DNA of 64,000 nt from Spinacia oleracea (taxonomy: Eukaryota; Streptophyta; Magnoliopsida; Caryophyllales; Amaranthaceae). The stretch covers positions 61,007,042 to 61,071,041 of the forward strand of contig NC_079492.1 in the NCBI RefSeq assembly GCF_020520425.1, read 5' to 3'. Both the position numbers and the translations under genes were made by a program. Positions 11,127-20,415 of the stretch are shown piece after piece (within the stretch, counting starts at the first letter, position 1; the number at the start of each line of letters is the position of its first letter). Under the pieces are notes generated by a model, which did no database searches, was not told where the DNA came from, and saw nothing but the letters and a program-made list of their open reading frames with translations.

Positions 11127-14100
11127 CTACTGACATCTACACTCAACATTAAACATAATGTTGCTAACAACAGTCTTAACTGGATCAACATGATCCCTAA
11201 AGACCTTAGCATTTCTTTGCAACCAAATACAATAAACAGACTCAATGAAAGCTATACTATACTTGCAAGCTTGCTTCTGTGTGCTTCTGCTTTTCTTCAC
11301 TGCAATCTGAACTTCCTCATGCCAAGGCAACACAGTTCTATTCACACCTAAAGAAAGCAGAACCTGCTTCCAAATCTCCTGAGAATAGGAGCAAGAGAAG
11401 AAAAGGTGCTCCAAGTTTTCATTTTCCACCTGACACAGACCACAAATACCATCAATATTCAGCTGCCATCTTATCAATCTGTCTTTTGTAGCAAGTCTGT
11501 TCTGCACTGCTAGCCACACAATGAAGGTGCTCTTTGGACTAGCATGGCTATTACAAATCAATCTCTTCCATCCCACCTGAGCTCCAACTGAATGAAGAAA
11601 CTTGTACATTTTCTGAATTCTGAATTTACCAGCTTGCACAAACTGATCCACTCCATTTGCCTGCAGAAATACTTCTCTATTATGCCAAATTTTCCTTAAT
11701 GACCAAGTTAAACCATTAGGAATTGGCATAGTCCAGAAGTCTCTATGCTGAATGTAATAAGCATGAATCCACCTCACCCAAAGCCTATCCTGCTTCAAAG
11801 CTAAAGCCCAACAGTGTTTCAAAACTGCTGCTTTATTCCACACAGTTAGATCCTTAAGATTCCACCCTCCACAACTCTTAGGGAAACACAATTGCTCCCA
11901 AGAGATAGAAGCTTTCCTAGAATCTGCATCAGCACCAGTCCACAAGAAACATCTACAAATTCTCTGAATCTCCTTCATCACCTTTTTAGGCATAAAAAAA
12001 ATCTGACACCAGTAGAGCTGAATACCAAAAAGTACAGATTTCACCAGTTGCAGCCTACCTACATAGGAAAAGAACTTAGAAGTCCAGCTCTTGATTCTAG
12101 CAACAGTTCTATCAATGAGAGGCTTGCAGTCTGTGAAGGAGAGCTTCCTAGTTGTAAGAGGGACACCCAAGTATCTGAAAGGGAAAGAACCCTTAGGAAC
12201 CCCAATTGAGCTAACAATACTGGAAGCAACTTGATCAGAAACACCTGCCAAATAAACTTCACTTTTGTGCAAATTAGCTTCCAAACCAGAAGCCAAAGAA
12301 AACTTGGTAAAAGCATCAAAAAGAGCTTTCACAGCACCCTCATCAGCTCTGGAGAACATCAACAAATCATCAGCAAACATCATATGGGTGAGATCCAACT
12401 TTTTGCATCTAGGATGATAAGAGAAGTTAGTATCTTCAGCAAGAGCAGCAAGACACCTTGACAGATATTCCATACCCAAAGCAAACAAATAAGGTGAAAT
12501 GGGATCACCTTGTCTCAACCCTTTCTTTGCAGGAATTGGTTTAGTGGGACAACCATTTATCAGAATGGAATAAGAAACAGAATAGAGGCACTGCATCACC
12601 CAATTCACAAACTTCATAGGGAATCCTAGCTCTGAAAGCATGGTTTTCAAGAAAGGCCACTCTAAAGAATCATAGGCTTTTTTCAGATCCACCTTGATCA
12701 TACACCTAGGAGAAACATGTTTTCTAGAATAGCACTTCACCAACTCACAAGCCAGCAAAATATTATCAGAAATGGATCTACCAGGGATGAAACCAGATTG
12801 AGAACAATTTACCACTGTACCAATAACACCTTGCATTCTAGCAGTAAGAATTTTGGAGATAATTTTGTAAACAACTGAGCAGCAAGCAATTGGCCTAAAA
12901 TCCTTCACACAAGAGGCATTCTGAATCTTAGGAACCAAAGTAACTGAAGTGTTGTTCACTTGCTTTAACATCACCCCAGTTCTGAAAAACTCTCTTACTG
13001 CTTCATAAACATCTGCTTTCACAATCTCCCAAGCTTTAAGAAAGAACAAACTATTGAAACCATCAAGCCCAGGGGCTTTATTGATATCAATACCTTTGAT
13101 AGCTGCATCAATTTCTGCATCTGAAACAGGAACCACCAACATTTCTGCATCAGCAGCAGATAGCTGCTTCCCTTTCCTAACCACTCCAACATCCACACCC
13201 ATCAATGAGCTAGCTGCAGTACCAATCAACTTCTTATAGAAAGAGCTAACTTCTTCCTGAATTTCCTGAGTAGTGCTAAGCTTCTTCCCAGAATCATCAT
13301 ACAAAATATCAATGCTATTCCTAGCTATCCTCTCCTTCATTGCACTGAAAAAGAATTTAGAGTTAGAATCTCCTACTTGCAACCACTGAATTCTTGCTTT
13401 CTGTCTATATGCACTCTCCTGAATATGCAAAAACTTCTTAAGAGTCTCACTACAATCCCTCTCACTTTGTTGCACATTACTATCAGTAGGGCAAGAAGCT
13501 AACTGGATCTGAATTTGACCCAAATCAGCCCTTAACCCCTCAATTCTCTCATCAAGCTTAGCAAAATCTTTATGATGTAACTCCTTCAATCCTTGCTTTA
13601 CTGCTTTCAGCTTAGTCCACACCTTGAACATGGCTCCACCCCTTGGACAGGACACATCCCATCCCTTTTTAACTACATCAAGGAACAGAACATGATCAGC
13701 CATATAGTTAAAAAATTTAAAGGGTCTACTCCCCCCTCCCATATGAATATTGCAAGACATAACCAGAGGTGAGTGATCAGATATTCCTGGAGGCAAATAA
13801 TCCACCACAGCATCAACAAACTTAGAATGCCACAAAGCATTAGCAATGGCCCTATCTATTCTGGAACAGATTCTCAAGTTACCTTGCCCCTTATTTCTCC
13901 AAGAATAGCAACTCCCACAACTCTTAAGCTCAGCCAACCCTGCAGCATCCATACAACTATCAAAATCCTTAGTTTCCCCTTCTGTAACTGCATTGCCATT
14001 TACTCTATCAGCAACTAATAAAACTGCATTGAAATCCCCCATGACAAGCCAAGGACAATTAACAGTACTACTGAAAGCAGTGATCTCTCTCCACATTGGT

Positions 14101-14453
14101 CTTCTAGTATCAACAGAGTGCAAACCATACACAGCTGAAAATAAAGCATCAAACAATCCATTCTTAGTAGCAACATGACAGTGAACACAAAATTCAGTTT
14201 TTTGGATAAGCTGAACTGACACCAATGCATGCTTCCAACCAATCCATATCCTTCCCCTAGGAGAGTGCTCATAATTCATAATCCACTGCCACCCAACCCC
14301 TATTTTCTTCTGAATTTTACAACTATTCTTCTCCTGGACTTTAGTTTCTAACAAAGCTACAACACTAATGTTATTACTAGCTAAAAACTTTTTTATTTCA
14401 ACTACTTTAATGGGATCATTCAATCCCCTCACATTCCAGGTACTAATATTCAT
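11127..14453 (-). CDS. LINE-B ORF2: endonuclease / reverse transcriptase
   Basis: The 1108-residue frame is uninterrupted. An AP-type endonuclease fills about residues 1-230, with WNVRGLN at 6-12, LETK near 35, GDFN at 139-142 and SDHSP at 225-229. It would nick target DNA. Reverse transcriptase motifs follow: KAPGLDGF at 459, LRQGDPISPYLF at 646 and catalytic FADD at 693-696. The C-terminal zf-RVT region has C1004-x2-C1007-x8-H1016-x4-C1021. There is no RNase H. The start ATG (14453-14451) overlaps the ORF1 stop as ATGA, suggesting termination-reinitiation, which is inference. The frame has full length for plant L1 without RNase H. All catalytic residues I can check are present. Confidence 0.93.
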   Translation of the reverse strand: MNISTWNVRGLNDPIKVVEIKKFLASNNISVVALLETKVQEKNSCKIQKKIGVGWQWIMNYEHSPRGRIWIGWKHALVSVQLIQKTEFCVHCHVATKNGLFDALFSAVYGLHSVDTRRPMWREITAFSSTVNCPWLVMGDFNAVLLVADRVNGNAVTEGETKDFDSCMDAAGLAELKSCGSCYSWRNKGQGNLRICSRIDRAIANALWHSKFVDAVVDYLPPGISDHSPLVMSCNIHMGGGSRPFKFFNYMADHVLFLDVVKKGWDVSCPRGGAMFKVWTKLKAVKQGLKELHHKDFAKLDERIEGLRADLGQIQIQLASCPTDSNVQQSERDCSETLKKFLHIQESAYRQKARIQWLQVGDSNSKFFFSAMKERIARNSIDILYDDSGKKLSTTQEIQEEVSSFYKKLIGTAASSLMGVDVGVVRKGKQLSAADAEMLVVPVSDAEIDAAIKGIDINKAPGLDGFNSLFFLKAWEIVKADVYEAVREFFRTGVMLKQVNNTSVTLVPKIQNASCVKDFRPIACCSVVYKIISKILTARMQGVIGTVVNCSQSGFIPGRSISDNILLACELVKCYSRKHVSPRCMIKVDLKKAYDSLEWPFLKTMLSELGFPMKFVNWVMQCLYSVSYSILINGCPTKPIPAKKGLRQGDPISPYLFALGMEYLSRCLAALAEDTNFSYHPRCKKLDLTHMMFADDLLMFSRADEGAVKALFDAFTKFSLASGLEANLHKSEVYLAGVSDQVASSIVSSIGVPKGSFPFRYLGVPLTTRKLSFTDCKPLIDRTVARIKSWTSKFFSYVGRLQLVKSVLFGIQLYWCQIFFMPKKVMKEIQRICRCFLWTGADADSRKASISWEQLCFPKSCGGWNLKDLTVWNKAAVLKHCWALALKQDRLWVRWIHAYYIQHRDFWTMPIPNGLTWSLRKIWHNREVFLQANGVDQFVQAGKFRIQKMYKFLHSVGAQVGWKRLICNSHASPKSTFIVWLAVQNRLATKDRLIRWQLNIDGICGLCQVENENLEHLFFSCSYSQEIWKQVLLSLGVNRTVLPWHEEVQIAVKKSRSTQKQACKYSIAFIESVYCIWLQRNAKVFRDHVDPVKTVVSNIMFNVECRCQ

Positions 14454-16015
14454 GGTGGATCAATTGGGAATTCCACTCCATCACTACCAGCAACCAATTC
14501 CTCCCCATTCAAATGGACTTCAGCAAGCTCCACAGTCTGAGCTGGAGTTCTAATATCTCTTCTTCTCCTTGAAACAACTCTCCACCCTTCATCAAGCACT
14601 GGAGCAATTGGAGTAAAAGGCTTATCATAAACAGATAACTCTCCATTCTCCCCATCATCCTCTTGTATAACATCATTAGCAGTCAACTCATCAATAGTTT
14701 GTGGTTCAACATTTGGTTGCACTGCTTTAGGTTTCCACACCTTCACAACCTTCTTTCTCTGAACATCAGCTGGCCTAAATCTTGTGGTATTGACTCTTGT
14801 CTGAGTACAGTCATGCCCCACAATCTTACACTTCTGGCAATAAGGAGGTAGCCATTCAAACTCAACCACCTGTTTAACAATGTTACCCATAGGGTCCTGA
14901 ATCTGCACAGATTTAGGCAAGTCACCAGTTACATCCACCTCAATAAGAATTCGAGCAAATGAAATTCTTTGCTGTTTAGAAGTACATTCATCAGCATATA
15001 GAGGATCTCCAAGCAAACTCCCTATTCTGCTCAATGAATCACCCCCCCAACAGCTCAATGGTAAGTTAGGCAACCTAATCCACACTGGTACTACCCTCAA
15101 TATTTCCTCCTGGAAATTAAAACTTGCTGTCCAAGGTTTAACAATCATAGGTTTGCCAAAGAACATATGAGGACCAGCCACCAGAACTGATTCCTTATCC
15201 TTCTTTGACTGGAATCTGATTACAAAATAGCCCTCATCATGGAGGAAAATCTGAGGTTTATCCACTTGGTGCCATTCTTTTGCAATGAATCTCAAAATAG
15301 ACCCAATCGACGGTTTTTCCCCAACTACATACATGACAACTGCATTTCCCCATAGATCATTCATTTTTTGTATCTCATGCTTATCAAGTACAGCTATGGG
15401 TTTACCATCACAGACTGTGGGAGCAATAAAATTCAACGCAAAACCTTTAGAAGGGAGTGAACTACCTTTAAATAGACTCACCCATGGTTTTGGTTCCATA
15501 TCCAATCGCCTTTGAGCTGGCTGCGCACCATTCATCTCACACTCTGTTTCTGTACGGACATCCTCTGTTTTCTGGGCTGGATCTACACCTGGGTTCTCCT
15601 TCCTCACACTCTGGCGGTGCATTTCCTTGAGTGCAGCATTAACACTTCTCACCAGGAGGTCCACCCTATCCTTTCCCACCACCATTCGATGGCTATCTTC
15701 GTAAAACTCTTCCAGGGCTTCAACCAGCGATGGCGGTCGATTTACATCAGTACGCACTGACCGCGACCAACCAGCCGAGTCCTGGTAAGCTTGAGAGTTG
15801 TCTAGACGTTCTATCGACGGCAGCATATGGTCAGAATGAGGCAGCGTAACTGGTGTCACCAAACCCGCACTAACCCGAGGTTCATCAGGAATGGGTATTT
15901 GTTTTCTGAGTTGGTTCTGGTTCTTAGGCCTCGAAACTTCTTGATGAAGAAGAGAAGAGGCTTCCTCATTCACTTGAGCAATCTCAAGCTTCTGTGTTTT
16001 CTTCTTCCTCGCCAT
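14450..16015 (-). CDS. LINE-B ORF1: DUF4283 / zinc-knuckle RNA-binding protein
   Basis: The frame is 521 residues from the ATG at 16015, the first in-frame ATG (reading MARKKKTQK). The N-terminus is basic and the first 180 residues look disordered. A DUF4283-type domain follows (about residues 220-300, with WGNAVVMYVVG and FVIRFQSKKD). A CCHC-like knuckle sits near 393-403 (CQKCKIVGHDC), in which the last Cys is only one residue after His, unlike the usual four. This protein is expected to bind LINE RNA and support retrotransposition. The stop TGA overlaps the ORF2 ATG. The frame is intact, in contrast to every other large frame in the window. Confidence 0.9.
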   Translation of the reverse strand: MARKKKTQKLEIAQVNEEASSLLHQEVSRPKNQNQLRKQIPIPDEPRVSAGLVTPVTLPHSDHMLPSIERLDNSQAYQDSAGWSRSVRTDVNRPPSLVEALEEFYEDSHRMVVGKDRVDLLVRSVNAALKEMHRQSVRKENPGVDPAQKTEDVRTETECEMNGAQPAQRRLDMEPKPWVSLFKGSSLPSKGFALNFIAPTVCDGKPIAVLDKHEIQKMNDLWGNAVVMYVVGEKPSIGSILRFIAKEWHQVDKPQIFLHDEGYFVIRFQSKKDKESVLVAGPHMFFGKPMIVKPWTASFNFQEEILRVVPVWIRLPNLPLSCWGGDSLSRIGSLLGDPLYADECTSKQQRISFARILIEVDVTGDLPKSVQIQDPMGNIVKQVVEFEWLPPYCQKCKIVGHDCTQTRVNTTRFRPADVQRKKVVKVWKPKAVQPNVEPQTIDELTANDVIQEDDGENGELSVYDKPFTPIAPVLDEGWRVVSRRRRDIRTPAQTVELAEVHLNGEELVAGSDGVEFPIDPP

Positions 16016-16488
16016 TTTCAAGATTGGCGCACGTTAGTAAGAAACCTTAACGTACACCACACCATGAGAGAGAAGAGAGAAGAAGTATTTCTGTTTCTTT
16101 CTGAGCTATCCTCTAATCGGGCGCGCGTTGATGAGTCCAATTTACTTCAATTCCGCACGAGGGTTGCATTTCGCCCTCAGCTTCCAGGGCGATTTGCAAT
16201 CTTCAATATAACTCGCCCATATCACTGAGTCTAACTCTCGGGGCTCTACCATAAGCATCCCAGGGTCCCGAAAGTCGACGATGGAGGTCCCGAACTTCCT
16301 CGGGCTCATATAGTGGCCTAGATCAACATGAAACGGGTCTAAAAAGACCAATTTCTCATAATCAAACCTGAAACTCAAGGCACACTCAATAACACACATT
16401 AGTACTAGAAACGGCTCCTAAGAGCACGTTTGACACATAAAAATACTAAGGGACGGGGGTAAAAATACTATATAAAATGCACATATCA

Positions 16489-18078
16489 AACCTCCCCAAG
16501 CTAGATCCCCTCTTGTCCCTAAGCAAGGAAATCATCGATGAACACAAGACCAACTTCACCCCCAACATATTTCAAAATGAAAACCAACAAGCATGCATCA
16601 ATGTCAACCAATCAAATCCATTCAATCGCTAATCCTTCTTAACAATCGTCACGCAAAACGAACCACAAATGCACATTGGAATTCAAGACTAGTGCTCACA
16701 CACTCGTCACTCATTTATGTGGCGGATAAAAGATGTACCCGTTCGCTCCCCTCCCAGCATATAAGTGAACAATGCCCTCCCAAACTCACAACACTCGTGA
16801 GTCTAGAAAAACATACACTCAACCTAGTAGTCGACTCGGAATGTGTCATGTCATAACTTGCATTGATAAACAACTATTTTCACATAAGTACGACTCTATG
16901 CACAAAGGTAGGAAGGTCTTCAAAGCTTGTAATGTTAGGCTTAGGTAAGGGTGCGGTAAATTTGGATATAATGTGAGCTTAAAGCCTTGGCTTTGGGGAG
17001 CATAAATCCTAAATACAACCATGATCAATCACAAGTGATGACCACAACTCTCCCACTCAACACATGAACAATCAAATGAACTACACCATACTTTCTTGCC
17101 CTTTTTCATCTATAAAACCAATCACTCATAATGATAAGGAATTGTAATACTTGAATGACACAATGCTTTGAATTTTTTTTTTTTTTTTTCTGAAAATAAT
17201 AAACTTTTATTTTTTTTTCTCTTTTTGCTCAATTTCTTTCTCTTTTTTTTTTTCTTTTTTTCTTTTTTTTTTTTTTTTGGAAAACCTTCACATCTTCTCA
17301 TCTCTTTCATTTTTCAACTCATTTAATTTTTCTTTTCAACAACTACCATGATGAGAGAAACTCCCTTTTTCAATACTCAATATGCCCAAAATGTACCACA
17401 CTACAACTCCCTCACCTCACTACTATTAGCTCCCCCAAGCTAGGCTTGAGACTAGTAACCAATGGGGCTTTCATGGGCTTGTAATATGCTTAGTCACCGA
17501 ATAAAGGGCACAAGCACAACATGGGTAAAAAAGAGGGAATAAATATATCTAAATTCATCTGAAGGCTACCTAAATAGAAAAATGCCTTCGTCCTCCACAA
17601 TGTGCATGTATATGAGTCATAAAACACTACTAATAGTTGCAAACCAATACTCAAAATCAATGACACACCAGGAAGCTATCACACATCCTAACCAAGTCAA
17701 CTAGTCAAGCACCAAGTCCACAAGTAGTTAGTCGGAGTTGACTCATGTTAAGGCATCAAAGCAATCGAATATCAAATCATGGCTAACACATCTATATTGC
17801 CCATCATCAAATACCAAGAATCAAAACAATTTCCGCTCAAGGGGCACAGGGAAGCATGATATTGTATTCATCGGAACGTATTTTTGTATTTTTTTTTTCA
17901 AAGCAATAAACTACTCTACAAAGCAATAAACACACCAAAGAAACACACCAAAATAAAGAAATGCAAAAAGAAAAGAAAAACATACCTACAATGTACAAGT
18001 AATGTGAAACCCCCCCAAACCAAATCAGACAATGTCCTCATTGGCTCAAGGGGTATCGAACCAACTCGATCCTCATCA
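16489..18078. other. non-coding 3' region of the Athila-like element
   Basis: The region lies between the PPT (16489-16502, adjacent to the 3' LTR) and the downstream ORF. It holds no supported gene. Long T-runs at about 17169-17278 are low complexity. Segments such as the ccaagctagactc / agtaaccaa.ggggct stretch (17438-17470) recur in the second Athila-like element near 61372-61410, so this untranslated region is conserved between the two. Confidence 0.7.
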
Positions 18079-19539
18079 TCAGTGACGGCCTTGGCCGCCA
18101 TCATCATCAACATCATCACCATCATCTCTGCCACCATGCCCGCTAGGACTCGCTCCAAACCCTCCGTACTGGGTAGGTGTGAAGGTGCCCATAGAACCCG
18201 GAGCTCCATATCCCTCCGCGGGATAGGTATACCAGGTAGGGTGCTCATAATCTGGGGCAATGTAGCCCTGCCTGGCATACTGATCGTAGAACGGGAACAT
18301 GGTCCTCTGGTGATCAGCTGCGAACTCATGGAAACCGAGCTCAAGTCTGCTCAACCGCTCATGAATGGAATCCTCATCTACTACCGAGCCACCCTGGGGC
18401 CTCCCCGCGTCCCCTCGACGCCTCCTCCTAAAGTAGGTGCGAGGCTCTGGCTGGTACTGGTGGGGCTCTGGCTGTGGGCCAGGCTGAGGCTGGGGGTCAG
18501 GCTGAGGCTCTTGCTCAAATCCAACATATAAGTAATGAGCCTGACCGGGTCTGAAACTAGTGCGGCCTTGAGGGTTAGGCAATGTGAAAAGCCTGTTTCC
18601 CTCAAACATCCAATACATGGCTCCCGGCCTAAACAACCCATGCTCCCCTGTAGCCGACGGAGTCCAGCAAAGTAAGCCAAGTCAAGTGGTTGCTACCCAG
18701 AACTGGAGTCTGGTTAGCCTCAGTAAAGTTGACCGTGGCCATGGCTATGTGGGTGATCAACCCACCAATGGTAATGCGAGTAGTATGGGTGGATGTGGCT
18801 ATGGAATAGAATTGAGAGGCCATATGGTGTGCAAGGTTCATTTTGTAGCTATCCTCCCCTTCTGAAACGTATCCACCTAGAATCTCAAGCTCCGTACTTC
18901 TAATATTTTGGTTCTCCTCCCTACCAAAGATCGTAAATCCCAGAAACCTGTAGAAGACAATAGGGACCGGGTGTTGTATCTTGGAAGCATGCAAATGTTG
19001 CATACTCCCGGGATTGGCATTACCCGTAAGCTTTCCCCACATTTCACAGTTATTATGGGTTTCCTTAGGTTTCCTACTATAGGTGGTAGACAACCCAAAA
19101 ATCCTACCAAAATCAGCTGAACTCATGGTGAAAGTTCGGTTCATCAAACGAAATTGAACCGACGACACAGTTCGATAACCATCTCTACGCACATTGAAAC
19201 TGCTCAAAAATTCCAGAGTTAACCGTCTAAATGTAAGACGGAGCATGCTATACATATTTCTCATTCCAACACCAACAAAGACACGCTTGACATCACTTTC
19301 AATAACCATTTCATGTAAAGATTTTTGGCAAATAAAGCGAGTAGGGGTTACCTCCCTCAATTTGAGGTGGATGAAACGTGCTCGTTGCCCCTCCGAAACG
19401 AAAATGACATCCGGAAAATCCGTGTCGGGCTCAATTGCGGTGGCGGAGGTGGTGGTGTCGGTTCCCGAGCTCGGCTCGTCGAAGCTTCATGCTGATTCCT
19501 TGGTACCCTTGTGCAATTCCTCTTTGGTCGGGTTGCCAT
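18079..19539 (-). pseudogene. Athila-type downstream ORF (ATHILA ORF-1 / env-position protein), frameshifted
   Basis: The reading starts with ATG at 19539 (MATRPKRN) and runs to a stop at 18079, crossing two frameshifts near 19357 and 18632. The central part (with RFICQKSL, FRLMNRTFTMSSADFGRIFGL) resembles the plant-specific ATHILA ORF family found in the env position of these elements, whose function is unknown. The C-terminal part is Pro/Gln-rich and then Gly/Asp-rich. The second Athila-like element in this window lacks this block. It is preceded on its own strand by a pyrimidine-rich leader and the palindrome array at 19830-20105. I am fairly sure of the family but have no evidence for a role. 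Confidence 0.65.
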
Positions 19540-19829
19540 GGATGAAAATCTGAATTTTTTGAGGTTTTTAAGCTTTTTGGGTGAATTTGGGGGGTTTTGG
19601 GGAGATTGGAGCAAACTGAAATCAGTTGGGTATAGGTTGTAGAGGATAGTGTGAGGATGATTTTGGTGAAAAGATTGTTGAATTTGGTGGAGATTTGAGG
19701 GAGATATGGTGGTTGGAAGTTTTTGGAGGTTGGGGTTTAATGGAGGAAGAGAGAGAAAGTGAGGTTGAAGATGAAGAGGAAGTGAATGAAAAAGAAGGTC
19801 CCGTGCTCCTCTAACGCTGAAATCGAATT

Positions 19830-20105
19830 TCGCCCGATCGGGCAGCAGCTCGCCCGATCGGGCGGATTTTGAACCTTTTCTTTTGATCTGTGCGCGCCCG
19901 ATCGGGCGCTCCTCGCCCGATCCGGATCGGGCGAAATGCAATGCCCTTTTTTGTTGACTTTTCTCAGCCCAGACCCTTCCTTGACCATTCCACTCGCCAT
20001 TTGTGTCGATCGGGCCTCCGTCGCCCGGTCGGGCGATTTGTCAAACTTTTCTTTGCATCGACACGCGCCCGATCGGGCGCTCCTCGCCCGATCCGGGTCG
20101 GGCGA
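19830..20105. repeat. internal GC-rich palindrome array, upstream of the Athila ORF
   Basis: About eight palindromes of the GCCCGATCGGGC type occur here in two clusters (19830-19935 and 20008-20105). Each cluster contains a simple palindrome, a 5-nt spacer ctcct and the expanded palindrome (CGCCCGATCCGGATCGGGCG, second copy with one change). This order matches the reverse complement of the array end in the LTR, so it looks like an inverted copy placed ahead of the internal ORF. Confidence 0.8.
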
Positions 20106-20415
20106 TATGCAGGCTGCTCCGGTTTGCTTTGATTCAACTTTTTTCGAACTTTGAGCCTTAGACCTGCATAACATTAAACACCAAAACCGTAAAATACCCT
20201 CATCTCGCCTCTCCAATACCAAAGGCTACACTGAATCACACACTTGCTCAAAAGGTATACTAAAACACACAAAATGAAATCAAAAAGTATACTAAGGAAA
20301 GAAATAATTGGATAATGAAATACTCATCCCCTATTAGATTGATGCAATATCCCCATTACACAATCTCCGTTTATGCGCAGACAATCGACATGAAAGGGAT
20401 GAGAGCCACGACAGC
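20106..20415. other. untranslated spacer between gag-protease stop and palindrome array
   Basis: No gene is seen. The part at about 20335-20365 (tgatgcaatatccccattacac) resembles 62021-62042 in the second Athila-like element, at the same place after the protease stop. Confidence 0.55.

Larger units (their letters stand above)
10982..16115 (-). mobile_element. LINE-B: full-length L1-type LINE with both ORFs open
   Basis: The element is 5134 bp on the - strand and ends in a 15-nt poly(A) (T-run, 10982-10996). It is flanked by a 12-bp perfect duplication, atcgggcgcgcg, at 10970-10981 and 16116-16127. It encodes ORF1 (DUF4283 and zinc knuckle) and ORF2 (endonuclease, reverse transcriptase, zf-RVT) without stops. 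It lacks RNase H. Its place inside an LTR that is only about 2% diverged from its partner makes it the youngest insertion of this nest, and it may be a competent source copy. Confidence 0.93.
9936..16488 (-). repeat. 3' LTR of the Athila-like element, interrupted by LINE-B
   Basis: The LTR runs 9936-10981 and 16128-16488, with LINE-B and its duplicated target between. It carries a TATA box copy at 10748-10757 (ctataaatac on -) and the palindrome array at 10822-10981. A purine-rich tract on the - strand (agcttggggaggtt, 16489-16502) abuts it as the PPT. Confidence 0.92.

Noticed and set aside
10759-11133. Open frames across the palindrome arrays (repeating PIGR / ARSG / PDRA), also near 19357-20222 and 23978-24315
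   Set aside because: The palindromes lack stops in all frames and generate repeated peptides on both strands. There is no sign of protein-level selection.
17122-17310. Lys-rich open frame on - near 17.2 kb
   Set aside because: It is a translation of poly-T/CT low-complexity DNA in the untranslated region.
19830-20105. Palindrome arrays as a CRISPR-like repeat array
   Set aside because: The spacing is irregular, spacers are short, the repeats are self-complementary, and the DNA is a plant retrotransposon.
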